Positions 9,206 through 18,257 of a DNA stretch of 64,000 bases are shown here, one piece after another. This DNA is from Idiomarina seosinensis_A (GTDB lineage Bacteria; Pseudomonadota; Gammaproteobacteria; Enterobacterales; Alteromonadaceae), in NCBI RefSeq assembly GCF_044797955.1, contig NZ_CP085211.1, positions 1,984,001 through 2,048,000 on the forward strand, given 5' to 3'. Each line of letters opens with the position of its first letter. Position 1 is the stretch's first letter. The notes under the pieces were generated by a model, which did no database searches, was not told the origin of the DNA, and worked only from the letters and a program-made list of their open reading frames with translations. The position numbers were made by a program, and so were the translations under genes.

Positions 9206-11449
9206 CTATGTCTCCAGATTAATGCGCTTTAAGCGCAATGCATTAGTTAACACAAAAACACTGGACAACGCCATCGCACCGGCAGCCAGCATGGGTGATA
9301 ACAGCCAACCCGACCAAGGATAGAGAAGCCCGGCCGCAACGGGTATCAACGCCGTATTATAAGCGAATGCCCAAAATAAATTTTGCTGAATATTGCGCAT
9401 TGTCGCCTTTGATAAAGCAAACGCCTGCTGCACGACCGTCAGATTATCCGACATCAGCACTACATCGGCTGATTCAATAGCAACGTCGGTGCCGGTGCCA
9501 ATGGCAAAGCCAACATCAGCAGTGGCCAGCGCCGGTGCATCGTTTATCCCGTCACCAACAAATACTACTTTACCCCACTGCTGTTGCAGCTCTTTTACCG
9601 CATCGACTTTGCCATCCGGCTTAACATCCGCAACGACTTTATCAATACCAAGCTGTCTGGCAATTCGCTCGGCCGTGCTCTTCGCATCGCCGCTGACCAT
9701 CGCCGTTTTTAAGCCCCGCTGATGTAACGCCTCAATTAACTGTTGCGCGCTATCGCGAACCGGATCGCTGACACAAAATACCGCGCGTAAATCATTATCA
9801 ACGGCAACATAAATCGGTGTTAAGCCCTCTTCTTCCCATTTTTCTGCCGCATCAGGCTGGCGATTAAGCGTGATGTCATATTCCTTCATCAGTGCTTTAG
9901 AGCCAACCAGGATGTCAGTACCCTTGACCTTTCCGACCACGCCAAGGCCTGACAATGCTTCAAACTCATCCGGATCATCAAGTTTATGTTTCTGTTTTGC
10001 ATACTCCACCAGTGCCTCGGCAGTTGGGTGTTCAGAGCGTTGTTCAAGACTTGCCGCCAGCTGCAGTGACTGGCTGTCGTTATCATCGACGCTAACCCAG
10101 TCATGTAACTCAGGTTCGCCGCGTGTCAGCGTTCCAGTTTTATCGAAAATCACACCATTAGCCTGTTGCAAGGCCTGCAAAGCGCTGCCTTGGCGGAACA
10201 ATACACCAAGATCGGCCCCGCGCCCGGTGCCGACCATAATCGAGGTAGGGGTTGCTAAACCCATAGCACAAGGGCAGGCAATGATCAGCACGGCAACCGC
10301 ATTGACCAGCGCAAAGGTCAGCGCATCTTCGCCGCCCAGTGAGTACCAGGCAATAAAAGTCAGTAATGAGGCCAACATCACGGCAGGCACAAACCACAGA
10401 GTAATTTTGTTAACCGTATCCTGAATCGGCAACTTGGCACCCTGCGCCTGTTCTACCATGCGAATAATTTGTGACAGCACCGTTGTTTCACCAATAGCGG
10501 TTGCTTTAAACCGCAACGTGCCGCGTTCATTGATGGTGCCGCCAACCAGCTTATCCTCAGCACGTTTATGGACGGGCTCTGCTTCGCCGGTAATCATTGA
10601 TTCGTTAACATAACTGTCCCCGCTGATGACCTTACCGTCGACCGGGATCTTTTCACCGGGGCGCACCTCGATTTCATCCCCTTTTTTAAGGTCATCGACC
10701 GCAACCTCAGAGGTTTCATTATCGCGAACTACCCGTGCCGTCTTACTTTGTAAGCCCATTAAACGCTGAATGGCATCGGACGTGTGACTTTTTGCCCGCG
10801 CTTCCATGTAACGGCCGGCCAAAATTAACGTCACAATGACCGCTGAAGCTTCAAAGTAAACACTCACTGACTGTTGCGGCAGCCACTGGGGAAAGACAGT
10901 AGCTACTATCGAGTAACCCCAGGCGGCGGTCGCTCCAAGCGCGACCAGGGAGTTCATATCGGGCGCGCCTTTAAGCAGTGCCGGTATGCCCAGTTGATAA
11001 AAACGCCGACCGGGTACAAATAAAACCACAGAAGTCAGCACCAGCTGGATCCACCAGCTGGTCTGTAGACCCATAGTGTTGGTGATCCAGCGCGAGAATG
11101 CCGGTACTAAATGATTACCCATCGCCAGCACAAAAACCGGCAGCGTCAGCAATGCTGCAAGCAGAAGCTCGGCGCGCAGAGATTTAAACTCTTGCTGCTG
11201 CCGCTCGCGCTGCTGTCGCATTTCTTTATCACGATCGACCACTTCATGGGCATCGTAACCCGCTTCTCTGACCGCTTCGGTGAGTTGTTCGACACTGACG
11301 CCTTGTGCCTTAACTTCAGCAGAATCCGATGCCAGGTTCACTGACACCTCGTTAACACCTGCTACCGCTGACAGTGCTTTATCGACGCGGCTGGCACATG
11401 AACCACAATTCATCCCGGAAACACTAAGGCGAATACGTTGTTCGCTCAT
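9206..11449 (-). CDS. copA: Copper-translocating P1B-type ATPase
   Basis: It exports Cu(I) from the cytoplasm using ATP. It is 747 residues from the chosen ATG. An N-terminal HMA metal-binding domain has C15-x-x-C18 (GMNCGSC). The transmembrane metal site CPC is at 392-394, the actuator motif TGEA at about 287, the phosphorylation site DKTGT at D436, the nucleotide-domain SEHP motif and the hinge GDGIND follow in order. An upstream in-frame extension of 61 codons is rejected. The ATG at 11449 has a strong AGGAGG seven bases upstream and overlaps the DUF998 stop by 4 bases (ATGA). There is only one HMA domain. No CueR-type operator was recognised upstream. Confidence 0.95.
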   Translation of the reverse strand: MSEQRIRLSVSGMNCGSCASRVDKALSAVAGVNEVSVNLASDSAEVKAQGVSVEQLTEAVREAGYDAHEVVDRDKEMRQQRERQQQEFKSLRAELLLAALLTLPVFVLAMGNHLVPAFSRWITNTMGLQTSWWIQLVLTSVVLFVPGRRFYQLGIPALLKGAPDMNSLVALGATAAWGYSIVATVFPQWLPQQSVSVYFEASAVIVTLILAGRYMEARAKSHTSDAIQRLMGLQSKTARVVRDNETSEVAVDDLKKGDEIEVRPGEKIPVDGKVISGDSYVNESMITGEAEPVHKRAEDKLVGGTINERGTLRFKATAIGETTVLSQIIRMVEQAQGAKLPIQDTVNKITLWFVPAVMLASLLTFIAWYSLGGEDALTFALVNAVAVLIIACPCAMGLATPTSIMVGTGRGADLGVLFRQGSALQALQQANGVIFDKTGTLTRGEPELHDWVSVDDNDSQSLQLAASLEQRSEHPTAEALVEYAKQKHKLDDPDEFEALSGLGVVGKVKGTDILVGSKALMKEYDITLNRQPDAAEKWEEEGLTPIYVAVDNDLRAVFCVSDPVRDSAQQLIEALHQRGLKTAMVSGDAKSTAERIARQLGIDKVVADVKPDGKVDAVKELQQQWGKVVFVGDGINDAPALATADVGFAIGTGTDVAIESADVVLMSDNLTVVQQAFALSKATMRNIQQNLFWAFAYNTALIPVAAGLLYPWSGWLLSPMLAAGAMALSSVFVLTNALRLKRINLET

Positions 11450-12087
11450 AGGCGAACCTCCTGTGTCGGTTTTTCGGTTAAAAACAACAAAATCCAGAAT
11501 ACAGCCAGTTGCGCCAGTTCGGTATAGCGCTGCACGGCACCACGAATCTCGGCCATTGCCGGCTCTTTCATCAGTAAGAAGCCAAGCACCACAATAACGG
11601 ACAACAGCACCAGCGCAACGCGCACAGGCCATTTCGTTGCGGGGGTCAGTGCCAATAGCAGGGTACCCAGGGCAAAACCAAAATAGCTGAGCACCGTAAC
11701 CACGTTATGGATAGCCTGTGAACTGCTGCCATCGGCCGGGCAACCTGCATCGCAGGGTGCCAATGCTGACAACAAGTAGCCAACCGGCCACAGGAACAGC
11801 AACAACCAGCCCAGGTGACTAATCCACCGCACTCTTAACTGACCGCGAATCGACACCAGTAAGCTAAAAGCAACCATGGCCAGAGGAATAAAGCCAACCC
11901 AGCCTAAAACCCCCGCATTAGGGGTGCCGGTTGCATTTATCTCGCTAATATACTGGGCTGTATGATCAAAGCCGGGTTTTACCCAGCTGGCTACCAGTTG
12001 TAACCCAAGCCAAAACAGCGTCAGAATTACAAGTTGCGGCACATAGCCCTGTTGCTTGTCTTCGGTACGAGTTGCAGATGACGGCAA
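11446..12087 (-). CDS. DUF998-family membrane protein
   Basis: This 213-residue integral membrane protein has about six hydrophobic helices and a cysteine-bearing loop (LAPCDAGCPADG), typical of DUF998, whose function is unknown. The start is taken as TTG at 12085-12087 because an AGGAGG lies exactly six bases upstream. A farther in-frame TTG (12117) would place that Shine-Dalgarno inside the coding region. It overlaps copA by 4 bases, so the two are translationally coupled. A link to copper export through the two loop cysteines is only a guess. Confidence 0.8.
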   Translation of the reverse strand: MPSSATRTEDKQQGYVPQLVILTLFWLGLQLVASWVKPGFDHTAQYISEINATGTPNAGVLGWVGFIPLAMVAFSLLVSIRGQLRVRWISHLGWLLLFLWPVGYLLSALAPCDAGCPADGSSSQAIHNVVTVLSYFGFALGTLLLALTPATKWPVRVALVLLSVIVVLGFLLMKEPAMAEIRGAVQRYTELAQLAVFWILLFLTEKPTQEVRL

Positions 12088-12093
12088 AGCTGA

Positions 12094-12099
12094 CCTCCT
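12094..12099 (-). promoter_or_regulatory. Ribosome binding site that sets a TTG start
   Basis: A consensus AGGAGG on the minus strand lies six bases before a TTG. It decides the start of the DUF998 gene and implies strong initiation at a rare start codon. Confidence 0.75.
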
Positions 12100-12209
12100 G
12101 TAAAAAACTGACAACAACTTTCGTAATAAAGCGTTATCATAACACCAATAGTGCTTAGTGTTTTGCTATGCTAATCCCCTTAAGATAGCAAATAACAAAG
12201 GATAGCGTT

Positions 12210-12944
12210 GTGTCGATTCGTGTTTTAGGTTGCAGTGGCGGCTTAACCGGTAACAACCAACAAGGCTCTACCTGCATTCAGATAAACCCTGAAACATTAA
12301 TTGATGCAGGCACCGGACTTGCCAGCCTGACAATGGCTGAGATGCGGCAGATTCGACACATCTTTTTGACCCATGCGCATATGGATCATATTGCCGCCTT
12401 ACCCACGTTTTTAAGTAACCAGTTTGAACAGCCTAACTTACCGGTCAAGGTCTATGGCTTACCCAGTACGCTGGAACGCTTAAAGGCCCACATCTTTAAC
12501 GACCAAATATGGCCCGATTTTAGCCAGGCTTTAGGCAGTGATAAACCCGTGCTGGAACTGGTCGAGTTAAATTCAGGCGATCTCATAGAGCATCAGGGAA
12601 TGACACTGGAATGCTTTGCTGTCGACCACAAAATACCAACATTGGGCTTTTCGGTAAAAAGCGCCGACTCGCACTTTGTTTTTTGCGCCGACTGCACCGC
12701 ATCTCAGCAACTGGATGACGACTTACAACGGCTGTCACCGATAGATACGCTGATGATTGAATGCGCCTTTCCGGACCGTCTCACCGATGTTGCCATAAAA
12801 ACCAAACACATGACCCCCGCCCTGCTAAAACGCACACTCGCGCAGGTTAACGGGGTAAAGCAGGTCTGGATTACCCATCTTAAGCCCAGTTATGAACAGG
12901 AGTTGCGCGACAGCTTGCACGACGTCCCCTGGACGGTGCTGTAA
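12210..12944 (+). CDS. Class II 3',5'-cyclic-nucleotide phosphodiesterase (metallo-beta-lactamase fold)
   Basis: This 244-residue cytoplasmic protein starts with GTG, with AAAGGA upstream. The metal-binding motif is H55-x-H57-x-D59-H60 (THAHMDHI) after a short beta strand; a later histidine (VDHKIP) and the FCADCT aspartate complete the dinuclear site. The layout and the N-terminal VLGCSGG block match the yeast PDE1/CpdP-type class II phosphodiesterases that hydrolyse cAMP or cGMP, but MBL-fold hydrolases are diverse and the substrate is inferred. There is no signal peptide. It is divergent from the DUF998-copA unit and convergent with the second RND operon. Confidence 0.75.
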   Translation: MSIRVLGCSGGLTGNNQQGSTCIQINPETLIDAGTGLASLTMAEMRQIRHIFLTHAHMDHIAALPTFLSNQFEQPNLPVKVYGLPSTLERLKAHIFNDQIWPDFSQALGSDKPVLELVELNSGDLIEHQGMTLECFAVDHKIPTLGFSVKSADSHFVFCADCTASQQLDDDLQRLSPIDTLMIECAFPDRLTDVAIKTKHMTPALLKRTLAQVNGVKQVWITHLKPSYEQELRDSLHDVPWTVL

Positions 12945-12947
12945 CGC

Positions 12948-13013
12948 CTACTCTTCATCGGTGGTTGCCTGCACCTCCAGCTCACCACTCATGGTTTCGT
13001 GTGTTAAGGACAT
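12948..13013 (-). CDS. Possible 21-residue small protein or 3' relic after RND system 2
   Basis: An ATG-TAG frame of 22 codons ends with an acidic tail (QATTDEE). It lies directly downstream of the RND permease and is in the same frame as that gene, separated only by its TAG. The frame stays open all the way from the RND stop to this stop (36 codons). No Shine-Dalgarno of quality precedes the ATG. It may be chance, a small peptide, or the relic of a longer RND C-terminus. Confidence 0.2.
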   Translation of the reverse strand: MSLTHETMSGELEVQATTDEE

Positions 13014-13055
13014 AGACAACTCTGTTATTAGGGTTAAAACCAATGGGGTTGCAAA

Positions 13056-16000
13056 CTAGCTGCCCCACCGTTTCCCATGCCAGGCTAACATAGCCGGCGT
13101 GAGTAACAGAGTCACGCATGTTGCAACCAGCAAGCCGCCAACCAAAGCCGTTGATAACTGGATCCAATACTGGCCCGATGGCGCACCGAAAAAAATGTCA
13201 CGGGCAAAAAAGTCAATAGTCAGCCCCATCACCATCGGCAATAAGCCGACTATTGTCGTTATTGCCGTTAGCAAAACCGGCCGAAATCTTTGTATTGCCG
13301 CTTTGCGTGCCGCTTCCAGTGCATTTTCCCCATCCTGCCGGTATTCATTATAAGCGTCAATTAAGACAATATTGTTATTAACCACGATGCCTGCCAGCGC
13401 CATCACCCCAATGCCACTCATCACCACCGAAAAAGGCTCTTGCCGCAGGATTAAACCCAGCAGCACACCTGCCAGCGAGAATACGATCGCCGACAGCACC
13501 AATGCGCTTTGAAAAAAACTGTTCAGCTGCAACAGTAGCACCAGTAACATTAAGAAAACCGCCAGAACGAAGGCCAGCAACAGAAAATCCATTGCTTCTT
13601 TCTGGTCTTCCAGCTCCCCGGTAAAGTCTATGCTCACCCCGGACGGCAGATCCGCTTGACTGAGTTGCTGCTTTAATTGCTGCGTTGCTTCATTAACGGT
13701 GACGCCATCAGCAAGGCCGGACTGAATAGTCTGCACATTGCGTGCATCGATCCGTTTGATGATGGTCGGTGCCAGATTAGCCGACAACTCAACAAAATTT
13801 TCAATCGGCATCAGCCCTCTCTGGGTTGGTACCCGTAAATTGGCCAGGCGCGTTATCGAGCGCTCCGACCAGGGATAACGAACGCGAATATCAACGTGTT
13901 CAGGTGCAGATTCCGGCAAGTAAGTACCGACTAACACACCGTCGGTTAACAGTCGGACCAAAGTACCCAAAGCAGCGACATCGACGTTATAACGAGCAGC
14001 CTTTTCACGATCAACATCGATGCGGATCTGCGGTCGGTCTGAAGCAACATCATTTGAAATATCGCGAAAATTTCCGGAATCTTCCATTAACTCCTGAACT
14101 TTATTCACTGCCGCCGGCAGCAGGTCACGGTCATCCGCAGACACTTCAATCGTCACCGGGCGGGAAGCTGCGGGTCCGCTTTGTTGTTTTTCAACACTTA
14201 TACCCAGTCCGGCTACCTCAGAAGCAGCAACCCGAATCCGTTCAATAATAACAGCGGCCGGCTGCCGCTGCCGCCAGTCAAGTAGATCCACTTGCACCGT
14301 ACCGATAATATCGGGGTCCAGATTAGCGCGTAATCGCTCTTCAACCGAACCAATAGTCCGGGCATAAATCCGCTCAATGCCGTCAATCGGCATGACTTGC
14401 TGCTCTACCAGCTGTACCAGCTGATCTGCCTCTTCTACCGACAAGTTACCATCTGCCTGCAGCTGAACCTGCACCCTATCCGGTTCAACATCCGGAAAAA
14501 AATTAACGCCGTGGCCGAGTTTACTGTACATAAAAAAAGCCACCAGTAAGCCCAACACGCTGACCAGTAAGGCCAGTAATGGCTTATCAACCATATAACA
14601 AATCAACTGGTGGGACCGTTTGTCAGAGTCTTCCTTAGTTGCAGATTTTTTTGCTTTGGCTGGTTTACCGCCTATCAGTGAGCCCACAACCGGAACAAAA
14701 ATTAATGCCATAAACAGCGACATCAATAGCGTTATCACAACGGTAGTCGGCAGGTAGAACATAAACTGCCCTGCCATGCCGGGCCAAAACAATAACGGGA
14801 CAAAAACCGCCAGGGTGGTCATGGTCGATGCAACAATGGGCCAGGCCATTCGCTGCGAAGCACGCAAATAGGCAGTCAAAGCTTTCTCGCCCTCACTGCG
14901 CAGGCGTTGTGCTAACTCCACCACGACAATAGCACCGTCAACTAACATACCAATGGTCAGGATTAGAGCGAACAGCACCACAATATTCAGCGTAATACCC
15001 AACAAATAAAGGGTTAAGATGCCGCCCAGAAAAGCCCCCGGAATTGCCAGTGCAACCAGCAACGAGGCTTTTAACCCCAGTGCCAGAATAATGGTTAATG
15101 TCACCAGCACAACGGCCAGAATCACGTTATTTTCTAAATCGCCCAGTAACTGTTTTACATCCTCAGCCTGATTTTGCATGTAAGCGATATTAACCGTCGT
15201 TGGCCACTGCTCCTGCTCGCTGGCAACCTTTTCTTTGACACGCTCCACTACCTCAATAACATTGGCGTCATTAAGTTTTTTGACATCCAGTGCAATAGAG
15301 GGCTGGCGATCAATGCGAGCATAACTCACGGGGTCTTTATAGGTTCGCCTCACCTCTGCTACATCGCGTACCCGCACTACGTGATCGGGTGTTGTTTTAA
15401 CCGGCATTTTTCGTACATCGGTTAACGATTCTATCGTGCCTGGAATTGACACGCTGATACGACCGGCGCCGGTATCTATGGCCCCCGCTGTTACCAACTG
15501 ATTATTGTGGGTAACAGCCCGCGAAACTTCAGACAGTGAAAGACCATAGGATTGCATGGCTAAGGGGTCGATTAACAATTCCAGCAAGTCTTCCCGGTCT
15601 CCCGACATGTCAACTTCCAGTACGCCGTTGACAGTTTCCAGCTTATCTTCAAGATCCCGCGCTAAGCTGATTAGGTCGCGCTCGGGAATATCCCCCGAAA
15701 GGGCTACCGTGATAATGGGGAAAAGAGATAAATCAATTTCCTGAATCACCGGCGAATTGGCGTCTTCTGGCAAGTCCTGCTCGGCTTTTTCAGTTTCGTC
15801 CTGGACATCGCGAAGCGCTTTTTCTTTATCAAAACCCGGTTCGAACTCCAGTTGCAGTAATGCGAAGCCCTCTCCCGCCTGAGCCGTTAATTTATCCAGA
15901 CCGTCAATACTCTGCAATTGTCGTTCCAGCGGCTCTACCAGCAGACGAGAGCTATCCTCGGTTGAGATACCCGGGTAACTGACCATAATGTTAAACACCG

Positions 16001-16130
16001 GAATGTCGATTTCCGGTGCAGCTTCTTTAGGGATAGTGGAGTAAGCCAGGCTGCCGGCAACCAGGATCAGCGCTAATAACAACATAACCGCCCGGTTACG
16101 GGAAAAAGCTGCGGCAATAAACGCGTTCAT
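13056..16130 (-). CDS. RND efflux permease with altered proton-relay residues (system 2)
   Basis: This 1024-residue inner-membrane transporter has two six-helix halves and two large periplasmic domains. In TM4 the usual DD pair is D398-G399 (MLVDGAIVVVE), and in TM10 the usual lysine is N918 (GIVVNNNIVLID). Both changes occur together, which points to a distinct RND subgroup rather than random damage. The protein is full-length with conserved termini. Its start overlaps the adaptor stop by 4 bases (ATGA). No outer-membrane channel gene is nearby. The substrate is unknown. Confidence 0.92.
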   Translation of the reverse strand: MNAFIAAAFSRNRAVMLLLALILVAGSLAYSTIPKEAAPEIDIPVFNIMVSYPGISTEDSSRLLVEPLERQLQSIDGLDKLTAQAGEGFALLQLEFEPGFDKEKALRDVQDETEKAEQDLPEDANSPVIQEIDLSLFPIITVALSGDIPERDLISLARDLEDKLETVNGVLEVDMSGDREDLLELLIDPLAMQSYGLSLSEVSRAVTHNNQLVTAGAIDTGAGRISVSIPGTIESLTDVRKMPVKTTPDHVVRVRDVAEVRRTYKDPVSYARIDRQPSIALDVKKLNDANVIEVVERVKEKVASEQEQWPTTVNIAYMQNQAEDVKQLLGDLENNVILAVVLVTLTIILALGLKASLLVALAIPGAFLGGILTLYLLGITLNIVVLFALILTIGMLVDGAIVVVELAQRLRSEGEKALTAYLRASQRMAWPIVASTMTTLAVFVPLLFWPGMAGQFMFYLPTTVVITLLMSLFMALIFVPVVGSLIGGKPAKAKKSATKEDSDKRSHQLICYMVDKPLLALLVSVLGLLVAFFMYSKLGHGVNFFPDVEPDRVQVQLQADGNLSVEEADQLVQLVEQQVMPIDGIERIYARTIGSVEERLRANLDPDIIGTVQVDLLDWRQRQPAAVIIERIRVAASEVAGLGISVEKQQSGPAASRPVTIEVSADDRDLLPAAVNKVQELMEDSGNFRDISNDVASDRPQIRIDVDREKAARYNVDVAALGTLVRLLTDGVLVGTYLPESAPEHVDIRVRYPWSERSITRLANLRVPTQRGLMPIENFVELSANLAPTIIKRIDARNVQTIQSGLADGVTVNEATQQLKQQLSQADLPSGVSIDFTGELEDQKEAMDFLLLAFVLAVFLMLLVLLLQLNSFFQSALVLSAIVFSLAGVLLGLILRQEPFSVVMSGIGVMALAGIVVNNNIVLIDAYNEYRQDGENALEAARKAAIQRFRPVLLTAITTIVGLLPMVMGLTIDFFARDIFFGAPSGQYWIQLSTALVGGLLVATCVTLLLTPAMLAWHGKRWGS

Positions 16131-17233
16131 TCGCCACCCTCAGCCGCTTTTTCCGGGTAGTCGTCAGGCGCTGGTTTAGGTTTGACTTTTTGGCCATCAG
16201 CTAGAGAACCATGGCTGATGACAACCAGCCGCTCGGTACTGTCAAGGCCACTCACCCAAAGAGCGTTAACATCGGCCCGTTCAACGACAACGGGCTTAAA
16301 ACGGATAATGTTTTGCTCATCAACAGTCAGCACACCAATTTGCCCGGCAGCATCAATTTTTATTTGCGCCGCCGATATTTTATGCGCATCAACGGTATTT
16401 GTGTCGATAGTTACCTCTGCACTCATCCCTGCAGGCAGCGGTTTTTGCTGGTTTGGGACAGTAACTTCAACACGAAAAGCACGGGTTTGCGGATCAGCAA
16501 CGGGCGCGATAAAACTGATTTCGCCCTGTCGTTTTTCACCCCCAACGGTTCTGACACTGGCCGGCATGTCCGACTGTAACCGATGGATTTGATTTTGCTG
16601 CACATAGACAACTGCCAAGAGAGGGTCATTATCGACCACTTCCAGCACCTGGCTGCCGGGTGCCACATAAGCCCCCTGCTCAATAAACTGTCGATTGACG
16701 ACCCCGGTTACCGGTGAGCTAAGTTCTGTATTTTCAATATCAAAGTCAATCCGGCGCAGCTCGGCTCGGGCAGCCTCAAGCTTTGCTTTGAGAGCCTGCA
16801 GCTCAGACTCAGACGATAAGTTCTGCTCATTCAGTCTTTGCGCGGCCTGATAATCACTTTCGGCTTTTTTAACCTGCGCTCTTGCCTTTTCAAGCTGCAC
16901 TTGCCGATCGTCCATAGACAGCTCAGCCAGCTTATCGCCCTTATTAACCTGACGACCTGTCTCCGCAATGTACTCTAACATGCCGTCTGTGCGCGCCCGG
17001 ACGATCGCCCGTTGATAGGGCTCGATATCGCCATTCAAGGTTATCTGCCGGGTAACCGGTCTTGCCTCGCTTTGAAAAACCGCTACCGTTGGCAAAGATT
17101 CCTGTTCGTCCTCTTTACCCACACTCTCTTGATCAAATACAACCCCGCTGCCGATCCATAGGACGACTAAAATAACGATGGCTATAAAGACCGCCCATGT
17201 TCCCATCCGGTTACTGCTTATCGCGAATCGCAT
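16127..17233 (-). CDS. RND periplasmic adaptor (membrane fusion protein, system 2)
   Basis: This 368-residue protein has one N-terminal membrane anchor (about residues 13-33) and no lipobox. The order is lipoyl half (VRARTDGMLEYIAETGRQVNKGD), an alpha hairpin at about residues 110-160, second lipoyl half (LSSPVTGVVNRQFIEQGAYV), beta-barrel domain and a proline-rich C-terminus (KPKPAPDD). It is the first gene of the system-2 operon and is translationally coupled to the permease. It forms the periplasmic sleeve of the tripartite pump. Confidence 0.9.
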   Translation of the reverse strand: MRFAISSNRMGTWAVFIAIVILVVLWIGSGVVFDQESVGKEDEQESLPTVAVFQSEARPVTRQITLNGDIEPYQRAIVRARTDGMLEYIAETGRQVNKGDKLAELSMDDRQVQLEKARAQVKKAESDYQAAQRLNEQNLSSESELQALKAKLEAARAELRRIDFDIENTELSSPVTGVVNRQFIEQGAYVAPGSQVLEVVDNDPLLAVVYVQQNQIHRLQSDMPASVRTVGGEKRQGEISFIAPVADPQTRAFRVEVTVPNQQKPLPAGMSAEVTIDTNTVDAHKISAAQIKIDAAGQIGVLTVDEQNIIRFKPVVVERADVNALWVSGLDSTERLVVISHGSLADGQKVKPKPAPDDYPEKAAEGGE

Positions 17234-17446
17234 CTAGCCACTCTTTTCCCCTGACTGGGTTTGGCAAAAACTATGATCATGAAAATAGACGACTTTATGC
17301 CATTAATCAACGCACAGAGTCGCGGCAGAACACGCTTCACCCTGGCAAGAAATTTTATATACTCAAAGTCCTGATACAATGACACTAATTAAAAATGATT
17401 CAGAACCAAATGAGCTGGCTGTCGTATTGTTCTTGCAGGAAAACAT

Positions 17447-17749
17447 ATGGACGCTAACGTTCAGAGGCTGACACCCAGGGTAATTGATACTATGAAGTTA
17501 AAATTTAGTGAGTCGGAGCAATCCCGCATTATCGAAATGGCGTGGGAGGACCGTACACCGTTTGAGGCCATCAAAGAACAGTTTGGCTTGCCGGAGAAGC
17601 AAGTAATCCAGTTTATGCGGCATCAGCTAAAGCCCGGTAGCTTCCGGCTTTGGCGTAAACGGGTAAGCGGCCGCAACACAAAGCATCGCAAACTGAGACC
17701 TGCAGGTGTTAATCGTGGTTATTGCCCGACTCAGTACAAACCGCGGTAG
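17447..17749 (+). CDS. TIGR03643-type small protein (DUF2805)
   Basis: This 100-residue basic protein has the block IIEMAWEDRTPFEAIKEQFGL, followed by a helix ending in VIQFMRHQLKPGSFRLWRKRV. That pairing resembles a small helix-turn-helix and is the TIGR03643 hallmark. AGGA lies six bases upstream of the ATG; an internal ATG at 17492 would also fit the family's usual length but has a poor Shine-Dalgarno. Function is unknown. DNA binding is suggested by the basic tail only. The 213-base region upstream holds no other gene that I can see. Confidence 0.75.
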   Translation: MDANVQRLTPRVIDTMKLKFSESEQSRIIEMAWEDRTPFEAIKEQFGLPEKQVIQFMRHQLKPGSFRLWRKRVSGRNTKHRKLRPAGVNRGYCPTQYKPR

Positions 17750-17786
17750 CTAAGATATTAACCAACACAAAGACCAGGAAAATCAA

Positions 17787-18005
17787 ATGTCTGACTTTAA
17801 GGAATATAAAGTGGTGCATGTCACAGAGGGGGGCTGCGGCACCATTTTACTGGGCTCCAGCGGCTTGCCGCTAAAGCGTATTGAATCTGTTTTAAACGAA
17901 GAAGCCAGCAATGGCTGGCAACTGGTGTTTCAGGTACTTGAACAAAAGCGCTTTTGGCTGTTCTGGACACGCGAAGCGGCAATCCTGACCCTGGGCCGTC
18001 GGTAA
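17787..18005 (+). CDS. DUF4177-like small protein
   Basis: This 72-residue soluble protein starts with the pattern FKEYKVVHVTEGG and continues with LNEEASNGWQLV and a C-terminal beta strand. It matches the DUF4177 layout, in which an EYKVV strand is followed by an N-x-x-GW segment. Function is unknown. It sits 6 bases upstream of yidD on the same strand and is likely co-transcribed. Confidence 0.7.
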   Translation: MSDFKEYKVVHVTEGGCGTILLGSSGLPLKRIESVLNEEASNGWQLVFQVLEQKRFWLFWTREAAILTLGRR

Positions 18006-18011
18006 CTGATA

Positions 18012-18257
18012 ATGAAGAGCTTTATACTGGCTGCCATCCGCTGGTATCAACAACGGGGCGGCTCGCGCCGTTTTTTCAATACCGACTGTAATTTTCATCC
18101 CAGCTGCTCAGAATACACTTACCAGGCAATCGAATATTATGGAGTGATGCATGGTATCAAGCTCGGCTTTAACCGTATTCGGCGTTGTACTAATCCGGAC
18201 TGTGTCAGCAAAATACCAGACCCGTTGCCAGGAGTAACATCTACCGATGAATATTGA
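18012..18257 (+). CDS. yidD: Membrane protein insertion efficiency factor YidD
   Basis: This 81-residue protein has a short amphipathic N-terminus and the invariant YidD core: CNFHPSCSEYTYQAIEYYG, then GIKLGFNRIRRCTN. The conserved cysteines are C-x5-C in the first block and C in the second. YidD assists YidC in membrane protein insertion in other bacteria. It usually lies in rpmH-rnpA-yidD-yidC; here it is separated from that locus and overlaps the next gene (TM2 protein) by 11 bases. Confidence 0.93.
   Translation: MKSFILAAIRWYQQRGGSRRFFNTDCNFHPSCSEYTYQAIEYYGVMHGIKLGFNRIRRCTNPDCVSKIPDPLPGVTSTDEY

Noticed and set aside
9393..10424. Plus-strand open frames antisense to copA
   Set aside because: Serine/threonine-rich shadow translations of the conserved P-type ATPase.
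12088..12209. CueR operator for the copA operon
   Set aside because: A weak aacac-N12-gtgtt repeat is present, but it does not have the 19-base spaced promoter and acctt...aaggt form of a CueR site.
17234..17446. A small plus-strand frame of about 60 codons before the TIGR03643 gene
   Set aside because: It overlaps the divergent adaptor start, has no Shine-Dalgarno and no recognisable features.
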